From the NCBI GenBank assembly GCA_030765685.1, contig JAVCCB010000009.1, positions 1-41,634 of the forward strand: DNA of 41,634 bases, read 5' to 3'. The notes under the pieces were generated by a model. The model saw only the letters and a program-made list of their open reading frames with translations. It did no database searches and was not told where the DNA came from. Positions within the stretch are counted from its first letter, which is position 1; each line of letters opens with the position of its first letter. The stretch comes from Candidatus Tantalella remota. GTDB taxonomy: Bacteria > Omnitrophota > Gorgyraeia > Tantalellales > Tantalellaceae. The translations under genes and the position numbers were made by a program. This document shows, piece after piece, positions 18,348 through 26,070 of the stretch.

Positions 18348-19776
18348 GATAAGCCACAAAATCATCATCTTTTGTAGATATTTTCTCTTGCCGGAAGACC
18401 ATGTCAATGAGACCCCTAAATTTTCTTTTAAACTCCGAGAAGGACCGGATATTCAGTGAGGATCTCCACAGAAATCCGGACCTGGTGTAAAAACTTAAAT
18501 ATGCCCATCGGGCTAAACGATCTATATCGGGATTAGAAAGATCCGTCCACGGACGCGGTAGCGACCGATCGGTCTCTTTACCCAAGACCCAGTCTTTCCA
18601 GTAATCCTTACCTGTTTCTCGTACCATCTGGTCCCACAAAGGGGTCAGTGGCTTAGCCAGACATTTAGAGAACTGTACATAATCAAGGTCCAGCTCTCTG
18701 GCAAACTTAACGGTTTTTTTTATGGTCTCTGTTGTTTCTCCAGGAGCGCCTATAAGGAAGAACCCTAGAGTCTTAATGCCCAAAGCTTTTGTCGAGGTCA
18801 CCGCATCCCGGATTTGTCCCAGCGTTATACCTTTGTTGATCCTGTCCAATATCTCCTGAGACCCGGATTCTATGCCGTAATATATTCTTCCGCAACCGGC
18901 ATCTTTCATCAGGCGCAGGAGATCCGTATCTATTCCTATTCTGGAGCGACAGGCCCAAAGGATGTCGAGTCCACGGTTCAATATCTCTTGGCATATATTC
19001 ATTGTCCGGTCTTTATCTATCGTGAAATCATAATCGAAGATATCTATTTCCCGGATACCGTATTTATGATAACATTCTTCCATCTCGTTCACCACGGTCA
19101 TTACGCTGCGGGGATTATATTCTGTTCCGCCGGCTTCACAAAAACTGCAGGTAAAAGGACAGCCCAGGCTGGTAACCATTACTGTAAAATTTTTGCGTTC
19201 TGTGGGAAATTCGGCGTAAAGGTGGTTTGGCAGAAGATTCCTGGCGGGGGAGGGGAACTTGTCGAAATCTACAGGATTAACAGGCGTAAGCTTTATCTGT
19301 CCGTTTTCTTTGTACGCCAGCCCGGGGACATCTTTAAAATGGCACGTGCCCTCGAGAGCAGAGAAGAGTCCGGGGATGGTCTCAAGAGCATGTTCGATGA
19401 CGCCGAAATCTATTTCAGGATGGATGAGGGATTCTTCGGGATATACGCGGAGATTATATCCACCCACGACCACGGGTACATCCAGTGCTTTTTTGAGATA
19501 TTTTATCCATTCCAGGGTTTCCGGGAACATATAAGTCGTCATGGTGAACCCGATGATGTCGGGATCGAACGCCCGTAGACGCTTGAGGGTTTCCTCTTTG
19601 GTAAGCTCCAGAGTTCTGGCGTCTACTATGGTAACGTCATGTCCGGCTTCGCGTGCGATAGCCGCGGTCCAGGCCAGCCCCATGGGAGGGAACATTCCGA
19701 AGTATTTTTGGACAATACGGATATTCTCTTCGTGGACCTTGTATTTGAAAGGATTAAAAACTCCCGCGAACCTCAT
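18340..19776 (-). CDS. Cobalamin-binding-type radical SAM protein
   Basis: 478-residue B12-domain radical SAM protein, first gene of a three-gene minus-strand operon. Residues 1-150 are the B12-binding Rossmann domain (VVVGGYN and a GVIEHA segment in place of the usual GEGE). The cluster motif GCPFTCSFC gives the CxxxCxxC triad near residue 205; FDYDFTID and YGIESGS follow as in BchE/HpnP-like proteins. A C-terminal region (about 390-478) rich in Trp and Arg is additional to the barrel. The start is supported by AGGAG nine bases upstream and by a good promoter (19825-19852). Being coupled to two TMTC-like membrane glycosyltransferases suggests that it modifies the lipid carrier, the sugar or the acceptor used by them. 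That is inference from context only. Confidence 0.87.
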   Translation of the reverse strand: MRFAGVFNPFKYKVHEENIRIVQKYFGMFPPMGLAWTAAIAREAGHDVTIVDARTLELTKEETLKRLRAFDPDIIGFTMTTYMFPETLEWIKYLKKALDVPVVVGGYNLRVYPEESLIHPEIDFGVIEHALETIPGLFSALEGTCHFKDVPGLAYKENGQIKLTPVNPVDFDKFPSPARNLLPNHLYAEFPTERKNFTVMVTSLGCPFTCSFCEAGGTEYNPRSVMTVVNEMEECYHKYGIREIDIFDYDFTIDKDRTMNICQEILNRGLDILWACRSRIGIDTDLLRLMKDAGCGRIYYGIESGSQEILDRINKGITLGQIRDAVTSTKALGIKTLGFFLIGAPGETTETIKKTVKFARELDLDYVQFSKCLAKPLTPLWDQMVRETGKDYWKDWVLGKETDRSLPRPWTDLSNPDIDRLARWAYLSFYTRSGFLWRSSLNIRSFSEFKRKFRGLIDMVFRQEKISTKDDDFVAYHE

Positions 19777-19824
19777 AGATCAAAAACTCCTGATGATGTT
19801 AGGATGAGAAACAAGATTATATTT

Positions 19825-19852
19825 ATTATACCCTATAGGAACGGGAAGGCAA
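19825..19852 (-). promoter_or_regulatory. Sigma70-type promoter for the radical SAM/TMTC operon
   Basis: On the minus strand TTGCCT (19852-19847), a 16-base spacer and TATAAT (19830-19825). The predicted leader is about 42 bases and contains CAGGAG before the ATG at 19776. The promoter is divergent from the tRNA promoter at 19905. Confidence 0.6.
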
Positions 19853-19904
19853 AAAATAACCTAGTTTAAAAGTGAGCAGGTTGAGCTGGTCCTTCCGCCG
19901 CGGG

Positions 19905-19933
19905 TTGACAAAAAATACCGGCTATGCTACCAT
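19905..19933 (+). promoter_or_regulatory. tRNA-Glu promoter
   Basis: Perfect TTGACA (19905-19910), a 17-base spacer and TACCAT (19928-19933) preceded by TGC, an extended -10. Transcription would start near 19940, about 19 bases before the mature tRNA. This fits a strong stable-RNA promoter. Confidence 0.7.
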
Positions 19934-19958
19934 TTTTATCTAACATTGTGGTTACGGT

Positions 19959-20035
<77 letters not shown>

Positions 20036-20043
20036 AATAAAAC

Positions 20044-20070
20044 AACCTGCTTTCTGGCAGGTTTTTTATT
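20044..20070 (+). terminator. Rho-independent terminator of tRNA-Glu
   Basis: Perfect 7-base-pair stem AACCTGC (20044-20050) / GCAGGTT (20057-20063) with a 6-base loop and a T tract running from 20062 to 20067, then A and TT. It lies 8 bases after the tRNA CCA. Confidence 0.9.
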
Positions 20071-20261
20071 TAATACTACTCTCCTGGAGTCGAACGAGAA
20101 TATCTTCGCCTCTCATCCCCCAAAGTTCCCGAGTTGGCGAGGAAACAAGAACAACCGAAGATAGGAATGGCCTACCGAAGGACAAAAATATTATTCCAGC
20201 GAGAGCGAAAGCGAGAGCTGGTAAGATGAAATGAGTCCGGAGGCGCCGAAGGCCGAAACGA

Positions 20262-20334
20262 ACGTCATCCCCGCTGAAGCGGGGATGACGTAAAAGTATT
20301 ATTTCCATTTGATTCCCGCTTCAGCGGGGATGAC
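20262..20334. repeat. Pair of REP-like palindromes in inverted orientation
   Basis: The first element (20262-20291) is a near-perfect 13-base-pair hairpin, ACGTCATCCCCGC / GCGGGGATGACGT, with a TGAA loop. The second (about 20311-20334) carries TTCAGCGGGGATGAC, the reverse complement of part of the first, preceded by ATTCCCGC. Palindromes with GTCATCCCCGC / GCGGGGATGAC cores resemble dispersed REP-type repeats known in many bacterial genomes. Neither is followed by a T tract, so a terminator role is doubtful. Copy number elsewhere cannot be judged from the window. Confidence 0.75.
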
Positions 20335-20364
20335 GATGTTCATCTTTAACCTGGTTAGTTTGAA

Positions 20365-20397
20365 GAGTAAACTGTCAACAGGGAACTGTGAACAGCG
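20365..20397. repeat. Degenerate 7-base tandem repeats (left arm)
   Basis: Successive heptamers read gagtaaa, ctgtcaa, cagggaa, ctgtgaa, cagcg, a consistent 7-base period with AA at the end of each unit. This block is the left arm of an imperfect inverted repeat with the block at 20424-20458. Confidence 0.65.
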
Positions 20398-20423
20398 CTA
20401 TATCTTATAGCTTTTCAGCATCG

Positions 20424-20458
20424 TCCTATTTACCGTTTACTGTTTACCGTTCACTGCG
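20424..20458. repeat. Degenerate 7-base tandem repeats (right arm)
   Basis: Heptamers tcctatt, taccgtt, tactgtt, taccgtt, cactgcg. Read on the minus strand they become aacggta / aacagta units. A 14-base stretch of this reverse complement matches the left block (20365-20397) at about 11 positions, so an imperfect hairpin could form. Confidence 0.65.
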
Positions 20459-20478
20459 TGAGCTGTTTTCTTGCACTT

Positions 20479-21534
20479 TTATACACTGAACTTTACAGAG
20501 AGGATATCCCCGTCCTGAACGAGGTATTCTTTGCCTTCAAGGCGGAATTTTCCCGCGGTCTTTACTTCTCGTTCGCTTCCCACGGCTTTGAGTTCATCAT
20601 AGGAAAAGATTTCAGCACGAATGAAACCGCGCTGAAGGTCGGAATGGATCTTTCCCGCGGCTTCTACCGCGGGGGTGCCGGAAGAGATCGTCCAGGCGCG
20701 TACCTCGTCTGCTCCTACCGTGAAAAAAGATATCAGGCCAAGTGTGGTATAGGCGCTCCGGATGAACGTGTTCAGGGAGAGCTCTTCAATACCGAGGTCA
20801 TCTAGAAACGCTTTTCTGTCGGCTTCGTCCAGCTGACGGATCTCCATCTCTATATTCGCGCACATGGCCATTGAATTTGATAATTTTGATACTACCGAGG
20901 ATGTCTGCTCTGAGCGCAGATCGTCATCAGAAACATTCACAAGAGCGAGATACGGCTTGAGGGTCAGGAACTGGAAGGATCTGATAGCTTTTTCCTCCTG
21001 GTCGGTAAGCTCTGCCTCTGACGCCGGCTGTTCGTTTTCCAGTTTTGCCATGACTTTCTCGAGGACGGAAAGTTCGAGCTTATCCACGTCGGTCCCGACG
21101 CCCTTATCGACTGTTTTTTTAAGTTTTTCGATCCTTTTTTCAGCGAGGGACATATCGGCTATCATAAGTCCGACCTTGATCTGCTCGTAATCCCGTACAG
21201 GATCGATGCTGTCAAGAGGATGGAGTACGTTCGGGTTGTTGAAAGCGCGTATGATGAAAACAAAAGCATCGACTTCCCGTGCCGCGGCGATGACTTTGGG
21301 ATCGGAAGAATCATTTATACCGCCGGGGATATCCACGAATTCTATGTCGGCGTGAACGGTTTTTTTAGGCTTGTACAGGTCGGACAGCCAGTCGACCCTT
21401 TCGTCCGGAACCTTGACCATGGCGAGATTTGCTTCGATCTTACCGTATGTGCCGACCTCTTTGTTCGCGCCGGTCATGGCATTGAAAACGGTTGTCTTGC
21501 CGGATTGCTCCAGGCCGATTATCCCCAGCTTCAT
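20479..21534 (-). CDS. YchF/Obg-family GTP-binding protein (DUF933 type)
   Basis: 351-residue P-loop GTPase with YchF architecture. The Walker A segment is GLEQSGKTT (residues 8-16), different from the GLPNVGKST usual in canonical YchF; switch II is FVDIPGG. The position of the G4 motif is LALVNVSDDD, so there is no NKxD, as in YchF proteins that prefer ATP or have relaxed base specificity. A helical region (about 120-180) precedes it, and the C-terminal 85 residues form the TGS/DUF933 domain (FFTVGADEVRAWTI...). Canonical YchF binds the ribosome. This is probably a shorter YchF relative rather than YchF itself. It lies 8 bases downstream of a small exported protein gene, likely in one transcript, and the ATG follows a weak TAGGTG. 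Confidence 0.85.
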   Translation of the reverse strand: MKLGIIGLEQSGKTTVFNAMTGANKEVGTYGKIEANLAMVKVPDERVDWLSDLYKPKKTVHADIEFVDIPGGINDSSDPKVIAAAREVDAFVFIIRAFNNPNVLHPLDSIDPVRDYEQIKVGLMIADMSLAEKRIEKLKKTVDKGVGTDVDKLELSVLEKVMAKLENEQPASEAELTDQEEKAIRSFQFLTLKPYLALVNVSDDDLRSEQTSSVVSKLSNSMAMCANIEMEIRQLDEADRKAFLDDLGIEELSLNTFIRSAYTTLGLISFFTVGADEVRAWTISSGTPAVEAAGKIHSDLQRGFIRAEIFSYDELKAVGSEREVKTAGKFRLEGKEYLVQDGDILSVKFSV

Positions 21535-21542
21535 AATAACAC

Positions 21543-21902
21543 CTAATCCTTTTCTTTTACGGTCACTCTTTTGCGGCCGGTAACGTTAAGTTGTATGTCG
21601 CGCGCGCCTACGCGGAAGGCGGTTTTTTTGTTTTTCAGGGGCAAGCGAAGTATCTCGGTCTTGGTCGAGTCCTCCGCGCCGTTTACAGTAGTTTTTTTAA
21701 CCAGTATGCATCCCGGGGCAAGTCCCTTGTAGCTATACCGGATAAAAACGGGGCCATTGGCTGAGTCAGTGTAATGCCTGAGCAATCCACCCCCCAGGGC
21801 TACCGGTGCGTCTGTTACTATGTGCAATTCGTCCTGCACGCAGAATCCGAGATCGCATACGAAAAAAACGAATAAGAGTAAAAAAACGAGCTTCTTTGTC
21901 AT
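21543..21902 (-). CDS. Small exported protein of unknown function
   Basis: 119 residues from the ATG at 21902 (MTKKLVFLLLF). The first 21 or so residues are a clear Sec signal peptide (basic start, hydrophobic core, cleavage plausible near GFC/VQD). If the Cys at the end of the core is lipidated the protein could be a lipoprotein, though the lipobox is poor. The mature part (about 98 residues) is predicted beta-rich with a basic end (GRKRVTVKEKD). I do not recognise a family. An upstream in-frame ATG at 21959 would place a Cys-containing extension across a hairpin and T tract and is unlikely. It immediately precedes the YchF-like gene, 8 bases apart. Confidence 0.6.
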   Translation of the reverse strand: MTKKLVFLLLFVFFVCDLGFCVQDELHIVTDAPVALGGGLLRHYTDSANGPVFIRYSYKGLAPGCILVKKTTVNGAEDSTKTEILRLPLKNKKTAFRVGARDIQLNVTGRKRVTVKEKD

Positions 21903-21921
21903 GCCAGCTAATAATAGCATG

Positions 21922-21947
21922 AAAAAAAACTTCCCGCAAGCGGGGAA
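21922..21947 (-). terminator. Hairpin with T tract just upstream of the small exported gene
   Basis: On the minus strand TTCCCCGC-TTGCGGGAA forms a short GC-rich stem (one bulge, loop around 21937-21940) followed by G and eight Ts (21929-21922). It has terminator form and ends only about 19 bases before the ATG at 21902. It could stop transcription entering from the right or act as an attenuator in the leader; the sequence alone does not decide. Confidence 0.5.
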
Positions 21948-21961
21948 ACAGGACAACATGT

Positions 21962-21991
21962 TTGAAGATTCACGCTGACCTATGATATACT
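21962..21991 (+). promoter_or_regulatory. Sigma70-type promoter of the TPR membrane protein gene
   Basis: TTGAAG (21962-21967), an 18-base spacer and TATACT (21986-21991). The predicted leader runs about 40 bases to the GTG at 22040 and contains GGAGGA near 22030. Confidence 0.55.
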
Positions 21992-22039
21992 GTTTAAGCG
22001 CAATAGTGAGTTTGACCTAATACCAGAGGGAGGATACAG

Positions 22040-23887
22040 GTGAAGGCCTGGGGGAAAAAGAACGATATACGGGAAGAGGCGCAGAGCAGAGGGGGTGCCG
22101 CAAACGGGGTAACTCTATCCCCGTCGGCGACTTCGGGCAAGTACAGCCGTAAAACGATAATAGTGGTCGCTCTTCTTGTCTTTTTCGTCGCGTTCATGGC
22201 GTATGCTAATACGTTAAAGGGCGATTTCATCTGGGACGACGAGTATCTTATCCTGAATAACTCACAGGTCAAAAGTTTCGTACACCTGCCGAATGTGTTT
22301 AAGACATATGTGGGATACGGCAGCGAGAACATAAACAACTTTTACAGGCCCATACAGGAGATATCTAATATGATAGATTATTTCCTTTGGGGCGAGTATC
22401 CTTTCGGTTTTCATCTTACCAATGTCGTTTTGCACGCGCTTGTCGCCGTTATGGTATTCATTTTTCTTTATTACCTCGCGGGGGACGTCATAGCGCCGGC
22501 TGTGGGAGCGCTGTTCTACGCCGTACATCCTGTTCATTCGGAAGCGATAGCGTATATCGCGGGCCGGGCTGACTCGCTATACGCTGTTTTTATGCTGTTG
22601 TCGATCGTAATTTTTATGCGGTTCGCGGAGCGGGTCAAGCGCGGGAATATGGCGCTGCACTTGTATGTGCTGTCGGTACTTATGTTTGTATTGTCCCTGC
22701 TTTCGAAAGAGATAATAATAAGCATGCCGTTGCTGATATTCCTGTATATGTTCTTTTTTCTGCGAGGGCGCGACGGGAACGAGGCGTACAAGAAGCTCAA
22801 ATGGTCCTGGGTCCCATATGCCGTGATAGTTGTGGTATATGGATACCTCAGGCTTACGATACTCAGCTTTGCCGACATAGCGCCCGCGTCAGTATTCAAT
22901 AAGATCCCTCTTTTGTATCGCCTGCTCACGTTTTTCCGTACGGTAATCGTATATTTAAAACTGCTGGTGGCGCCTGTGGGCCTTCACATGGAAAGATCTA
23001 TATCGATATCAAAAAGTCTTTTCGCGCCGTCTTCACTTCTGGCCCTGCTCCTCATAGCTGCGATAGGGTGGGCAGCATATGTCCTTTACAAAAAGAACAG
23101 GCTCGCGTCCTTTGCTATAGTCTGGTTTTTCGCCAATCTGTTGCCGGTATCGAATATAATCGCCATTAACAGCTTTCTCGCTGAACACTGGATATATATG
23201 GCATCTATAGGGCCTTTTCTGCTGGTGGGGATGGCGGTGGCCTGGGGATATAAAAAAATACCAGATAAGGTGTGGTTCCGGCTGCCCTATGCGGTTCTTA
23301 TAGCCCTGACTCTGCTGGTGTATATGCGGATGACGACAATAAGGAACCAGGATTGGAAGGATGAGATCTCCTTTTTCAACAGCACGCTGAAACACCACCC
23401 CCGAAACGCGCGCCTCTATCTGAATCTGGGTAATACCTACTATGAGAATAAGCAGATAGACAAGGCGATCGAACAGTATCAGAAGGCGATCAACATAAAC
23501 AAAAAATATGCCGTAGCTTACGGGAATATAGGGAGTGCGTGCCTTCATCAGGGTCAGGTAGATAAAGCAGAGGAGTATCTCACTACGGCGCTTGCCATAA
23601 AAGATAATTATCCGATCGCTCATTACAATCTGGGCATAGTGAAATTCAAGAAAAAACTGTATAAGCAAGCTATAGAACAACTTACGATAGCTACCGGGCA
23701 GCTCCCGCAACTTTTTCAAGCCTGGAACATGCTGGGGAGGACTTATTTGAGGGTAGGGAAGGTCGAAGAGGCCAGGCAGGCTTTTTCGAAATCTCTCATG
23801 ATAATGCCAAAGCAACCGGATATTCGTCGGGCTCTGAGCAGGATGGATGAGTTCAAGGCCGCTGAGATGAAAAAACGCCGCAAGTAA
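22040..23887 (+). CDS. TMTC-like membrane protein with TPR tail
   Basis: 615 residues starting at GTG (GGAGGA upstream). After a basic, disordered N-terminus (1-32) and a membrane helix comes the landmark GDFIWDDEY (about residue 58), then NFYRPIQ, GFHLTNVVLH, AVHPVHSEAIAYIAGR, PVSNIIAINS and AEHWIYMAS. The order is the same as in the two minus-strand paralogues at 13700-18347, so these are three members of one GT-C/TMTC-like family. The membrane domain ends near residue 445 and four to five TPR units follow (about 455-600). A basic KKRRK closes the protein. It is monocistronic or shared with the small membrane protein 71 bases downstream. Probable role: extracytoplasmic glycosyl transfer, with TPRs for partner binding. 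Confidence 0.82.
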   Translation: MKAWGKKNDIREEAQSRGGAANGVTLSPSATSGKYSRKTIIVVALLVFFVAFMAYANTLKGDFIWDDEYLILNNSQVKSFVHLPNVFKTYVGYGSENINNFYRPIQEISNMIDYFLWGEYPFGFHLTNVVLHALVAVMVFIFLYYLAGDVIAPAVGALFYAVHPVHSEAIAYIAGRADSLYAVFMLLSIVIFMRFAERVKRGNMALHLYVLSVLMFVLSLLSKEIIISMPLLIFLYMFFFLRGRDGNEAYKKLKWSWVPYAVIVVVYGYLRLTILSFADIAPASVFNKIPLLYRLLTFFRTVIVYLKLLVAPVGLHMERSISISKSLFAPSSLLALLLIAAIGWAAYVLYKKNRLASFAIVWFFANLLPVSNIIAINSFLAEHWIYMASIGPFLLVGMAVAWGYKKIPDKVWFRLPYAVLIALTLLVYMRMTTIRNQDWKDEISFFNSTLKHHPRNARLYLNLGNTYYENKQIDKAIEQYQKAININKKYAVAYGNIGSACLHQGQVDKAEEYLTTALAIKDNYPIAHYNLGIVKFKKKLYKQAIEQLTIATGQLPQLFQAWNMLGRTYLRVGKVEEARQAFSKSLMIMPKQPDIRRALSRMDEFKAAEMKKRRK

Positions 23888-23958
23888 ATCCCAATATCTC
23901 TCTAAATAGCAGATAAAGTGGAGCAACACGCTCAACATATGGTTTAAAATAGTTCAAA

Positions 23959-24378
23959 ATGCCCACAAATATGCCAAATATGAATAAAAATACGCATTTC
24001 AACAAAGGTATTGGGGTCCTCATAGGAACCATAGAGGTCGTTTTTGGTTTTTTGACACTGATAGCAAGCACAATAGTCCAATTCGGCCATTTTTCGGAAT
24101 TTTCCCCAAAACCTGTAAATGTATATGTTTTCGTAACGCTCTCATCCCTGGCGGGGGTAGTTCTTGGGGCAGGACTTCTCAAGGGGAAGGCCTGGGCACG
24201 GATCCTGCTGGTATGTTTTGCGGGTTATGTTATCCTGACCAAGATCCTTGTCTATTCCGGGTTGCTTTCCTTCGGGGGCACAATGTTAACAGTTATCCCT
24301 TCAGGCGCAAAAGACGCCATTTCTCTTCTATACCATTCTGCCATAGTAATTTTTTTATCCAGAAGATCACATCGATAG
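23959..24378 (+). CDS. Small four-helix membrane protein, unknown function
   Basis: Up to 139 residues with four hydrophobic segments (about 17-40, 53-75, 82-100, 115-132) separated by short loops such as LLKGKAWAR. The GKAWAR turn after a Gly-rich helix recalls small DUF-type membrane proteins that accompany stress or envelope genes, but I do not recognise a specific family. The start is uncertain: ATGs occur at residues 1, 5 and 8 and none has a convincing ribosome site. Composition and the membrane pattern support a real gene. No clear partner; the ROK-type regulator downstream has its own promoter. Confidence 0.55.
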   Translation: MPTNMPNMNKNTHFNKGIGVLIGTIEVVFGFLTLIASTIVQFGHFSEFSPKPVNVYVFVTLSSLAGVVLGAGLLKGKAWARILLVCFAGYVILTKILVYSGLLSFGGTMLTVIPSGAKDAISLLYHSAIVIFLSRRSHR

Positions 24379-24462
24379 GACATATCATGCTTTCGGTTTG
24401 ACCCTGCGGATATTCCGGGAAAGGGCGCATATTCTGTATAATAAGTATTTTTTAAAGGTAGA

Positions 24463-24513
24463 TTTGACTTTTGGCATATTGTTGTGTATATTACTTTAAC
24501 TAGAGTCAAAAGT
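24463..24513 (+). promoter_or_regulatory. Promoter with flanking inverted repeat upstream of ROK-type gene
   Basis: TTGACT (24464-24469), a 17-base spacer and TATATT (24487-24492) form a good sigma70 promoter. TTTGACT (24463-24469) is repeated inverted as AGTCAAA (24504-24510); ACTTTTG (24467-24473) likewise pairs with CAAAAGT (24507-24513). One copy overlaps the -35 and the other the start of transcription, the usual placement for a repressor site. Since the downstream gene encodes a ROK/HTH protein, autoregulation is plausible but unproven. Confidence 0.55.
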
Positions 24514-24571
24514 TAGATTTCTATAAAAAACTGCAGAAACTAGATTTTTATTTTTTACGCAGGAGGGTAAA

Positions 24572-25690
24572 ATGTCAAAGCCTAAGAGGAAAATACAAAA
24601 TTTTCGGGTATGCCCCGAAGATGAAAAAATGCAACTGGGTTTGAGTGTTTTTAACGCACTCAAAACCGATCCCGGCCGACCGATAAAAGCCGTCGCCCAA
24701 AAGGCGGGAGTGCCGGAAGGCGCGGCAGCGGATTATATCAATTCGTGCGTGAAGGAAGGGCTCCTTAAGATCGCCGGCGCGGGAGACGGGGCGGTGGAGT
24801 TCGATGGAGCGCGGAAAAAGAGCCTGGGCGTCGGATTCTGGAGGGACCAGTGTATCCTGACCGTTATGGACGTATCGGGAAAGGTCGAGGCTTCGGAAAA
24901 AATACAGATAGCCCCGATGAAGGAGTTTCGCGGAAAAAATAAAGAGGTAAAAGAGATCATAGAGAAAATTAAAAATGAGACAGCGCTGGCGGGCTCAGAC
25001 TTTATTTACGCGGGTGTGGCTGTTCCCGAAGTCATGAGGGAGAGCAATGAGAAAGCCGCGGAAATACTTGGCGAAGGTGTTAGTCGGATCTTTAGATGCG
25101 ATGTGTTCACGTGTGGTGAAGCTACCGCCGCCGCGTACGCGGAGACAGATAAAAGAGAGGGAGAAGAAGCGGTCCTGTACGTTTTTTCCGATATAGGGAC
25201 AGGTGTGGTCATAAAGAACGAGATGATATATGAAGCAGTCGATGACACATCTTCGGATGATTCCTATTTGAGACCCTGGAGCCAGTTCAGCATCGTGGAG
25301 ACGGCGAAAAAACTTGTCAATAACGGTGTGGGAACTGATATCGTGAATATGGTGGGAGGAGATATCGAGAATATAACGTTGCCGGTCGTCTTGGCGGCAG
25401 CGGATAAAAAGGATGAGCTGGCAGAGGACCTTATAAAAAGGACGGGACTTGCCCTCGGGGTGAGAGTCGCTTATCTGGCTAATATGTTCAGGCCCGATGT
25501 CGTAGTGCTTGGCGGCGGCACAGAAGGAGAAAAAGGGGATTTTCCACAGTTCGTTCAGGAAAGTGCTGATCGATTTTTAATAAAAGAAGCCAAGGAGGCC
25601 TTGGAGATAGTTCGAGGGGTCCTGGGGGCGGAAGCATCATCTATTGGAACGGCGTCATTGTGTCGCCGAGAAATATTTATGGAGGTATAG
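24572..25690 (+). CDS. Divergent ROK-family protein with N-terminal helix-turn-helix
   Basis: 372 residues. Residues about 17-80 look like a winged helix-turn-helix (ALKTDPGRPIKAVAQKAGV... then a recognition-type helix). Residues about 85-370 have the ROK/actin-like sugar-kinase fold: VFSDIGTGVVI is the phosphate-2 loop, FRPDVVVLGGG the adenosine-binding segment and IGTASLCR the C-terminal end. The ROK zinc motif (HxxCxxGxxGCxE) is absent and the sugar-binding ENDAN/ExGH residues are not recognisable, so sugar-kinase activity is doubtful. The ATG follows AGGAGGG at good spacing. Members such as NagC and Mlc are repressors of sugar genes; here the effector is unknown. The gene is translationally coupled to a small Cys/Arg-rich protein. 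Confidence 0.75.
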   Translation: MSKPKRKIQNFRVCPEDEKMQLGLSVFNALKTDPGRPIKAVAQKAGVPEGAAADYINSCVKEGLLKIAGAGDGAVEFDGARKKSLGVGFWRDQCILTVMDVSGKVEASEKIQIAPMKEFRGKNKEVKEIIEKIKNETALAGSDFIYAGVAVPEVMRESNEKAAEILGEGVSRIFRCDVFTCGEATAAAYAETDKREGEEAVLYVFSDIGTGVVIKNEMIYEAVDDTSSDDSYLRPWSQFSIVETAKKLVNNGVGTDIVNMVGGDIENITLPVVLAAADKKDELAEDLIKRTGLALGVRVAYLANMFRPDVVVLGGGTEGEKGDFPQFVQESADRFLIKEAKEALEIVRGVLGAEASSIGTASLCRREIFMEV

Positions 25691-25692
25691 AG

Positions 25693-26070
25693 ATGGAAAA
25701 AAAGGAACGTACGGAAAAAAGCTGCATCATCTGCGGAAAATCGTTCATTGCCAACAAGTACAGGCCCAACCAGGAGGTATGTTCCAGCCTGGAATGCCAG
25801 TACCAGAGGCAGCTGACTAACATGAAGTCCTGGCGGGTAGCTAATCCCAATTACTTCAAGTACAAGGAGTCCCAGGATAAATCATGGAAGCAGGCTTGTC
25901 GCGAGCGATCCCTGGACTGGAGAAGAAAACACAAGGAGTATCTCCAGCTGTACAGAGAAGCCAACAAGGAAAGACATCGGGAGTACATGAGGGATTACAT
26001 GAGAAAGTACCGCCGGCAAAAGAAAACCGATCAGGATACTTCCAGTGAAGGAACTTCCGAGGAGAAATAG
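25693..26070 (+). CDS. Small Cys-pair, Arg/Lys-rich protein
   Basis: 125 residues from the ATG at 25693, chosen because GGAGG at 25681-25685 lies inside the end of the ROK gene, 7 bases before it. The N-terminus has CIICGKSF ... VCSSLECQ, a CxxC-x16-CxxxxC zinc-ribbon-like module. The rest is a basic, aromatic-rich helix (KSWRVANPNYFKYKE, then repeated YREANKERHREYMRDYMRKYRR-type segments, here given in part) and an acidic tail. Similar zinc-knuckle plus basic-helix proteins occur as small conserved hypotheticals in several uncultured phyla. Nucleic-acid binding is the likely role. The stop of the ROK gene and this start are 3 bases apart, so the two are probably co-expressed. Confidence 0.7.
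   Translation: MEKKERTEKSCIICGKSFIANKYRPNQEVCSSLECQYQRQLTNMKSWRVANPNYFKYKESQDKSWKQACRERSLDWRRKHKEYLQLYREANKERHREYMRDYMRKYRRQKKTDQDTSSEGTSEEK

Larger units (their letters stand above)
20071..20478. other. Repeat-rich intergenic region with no gene
   Basis: No credible coding region lies between the tRNA terminator and the end of the YchF-like gene. It holds a weak stem-loop (20196-20221, CCAGC/GCTGG ends around GCGAAAGC), a pair of GC-rich palindromic elements (20262-20334) and two inverted blocks of degenerate 7-base repeats (20365-20397 and 20424-20458). The frames that stay open here are short and lack protein-like composition. Confidence 0.7.

Noticed and set aside
20262-20334. CRISPR array
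   Set aside because: Only two inverted palindromes, no regular spacers and no cas genes.
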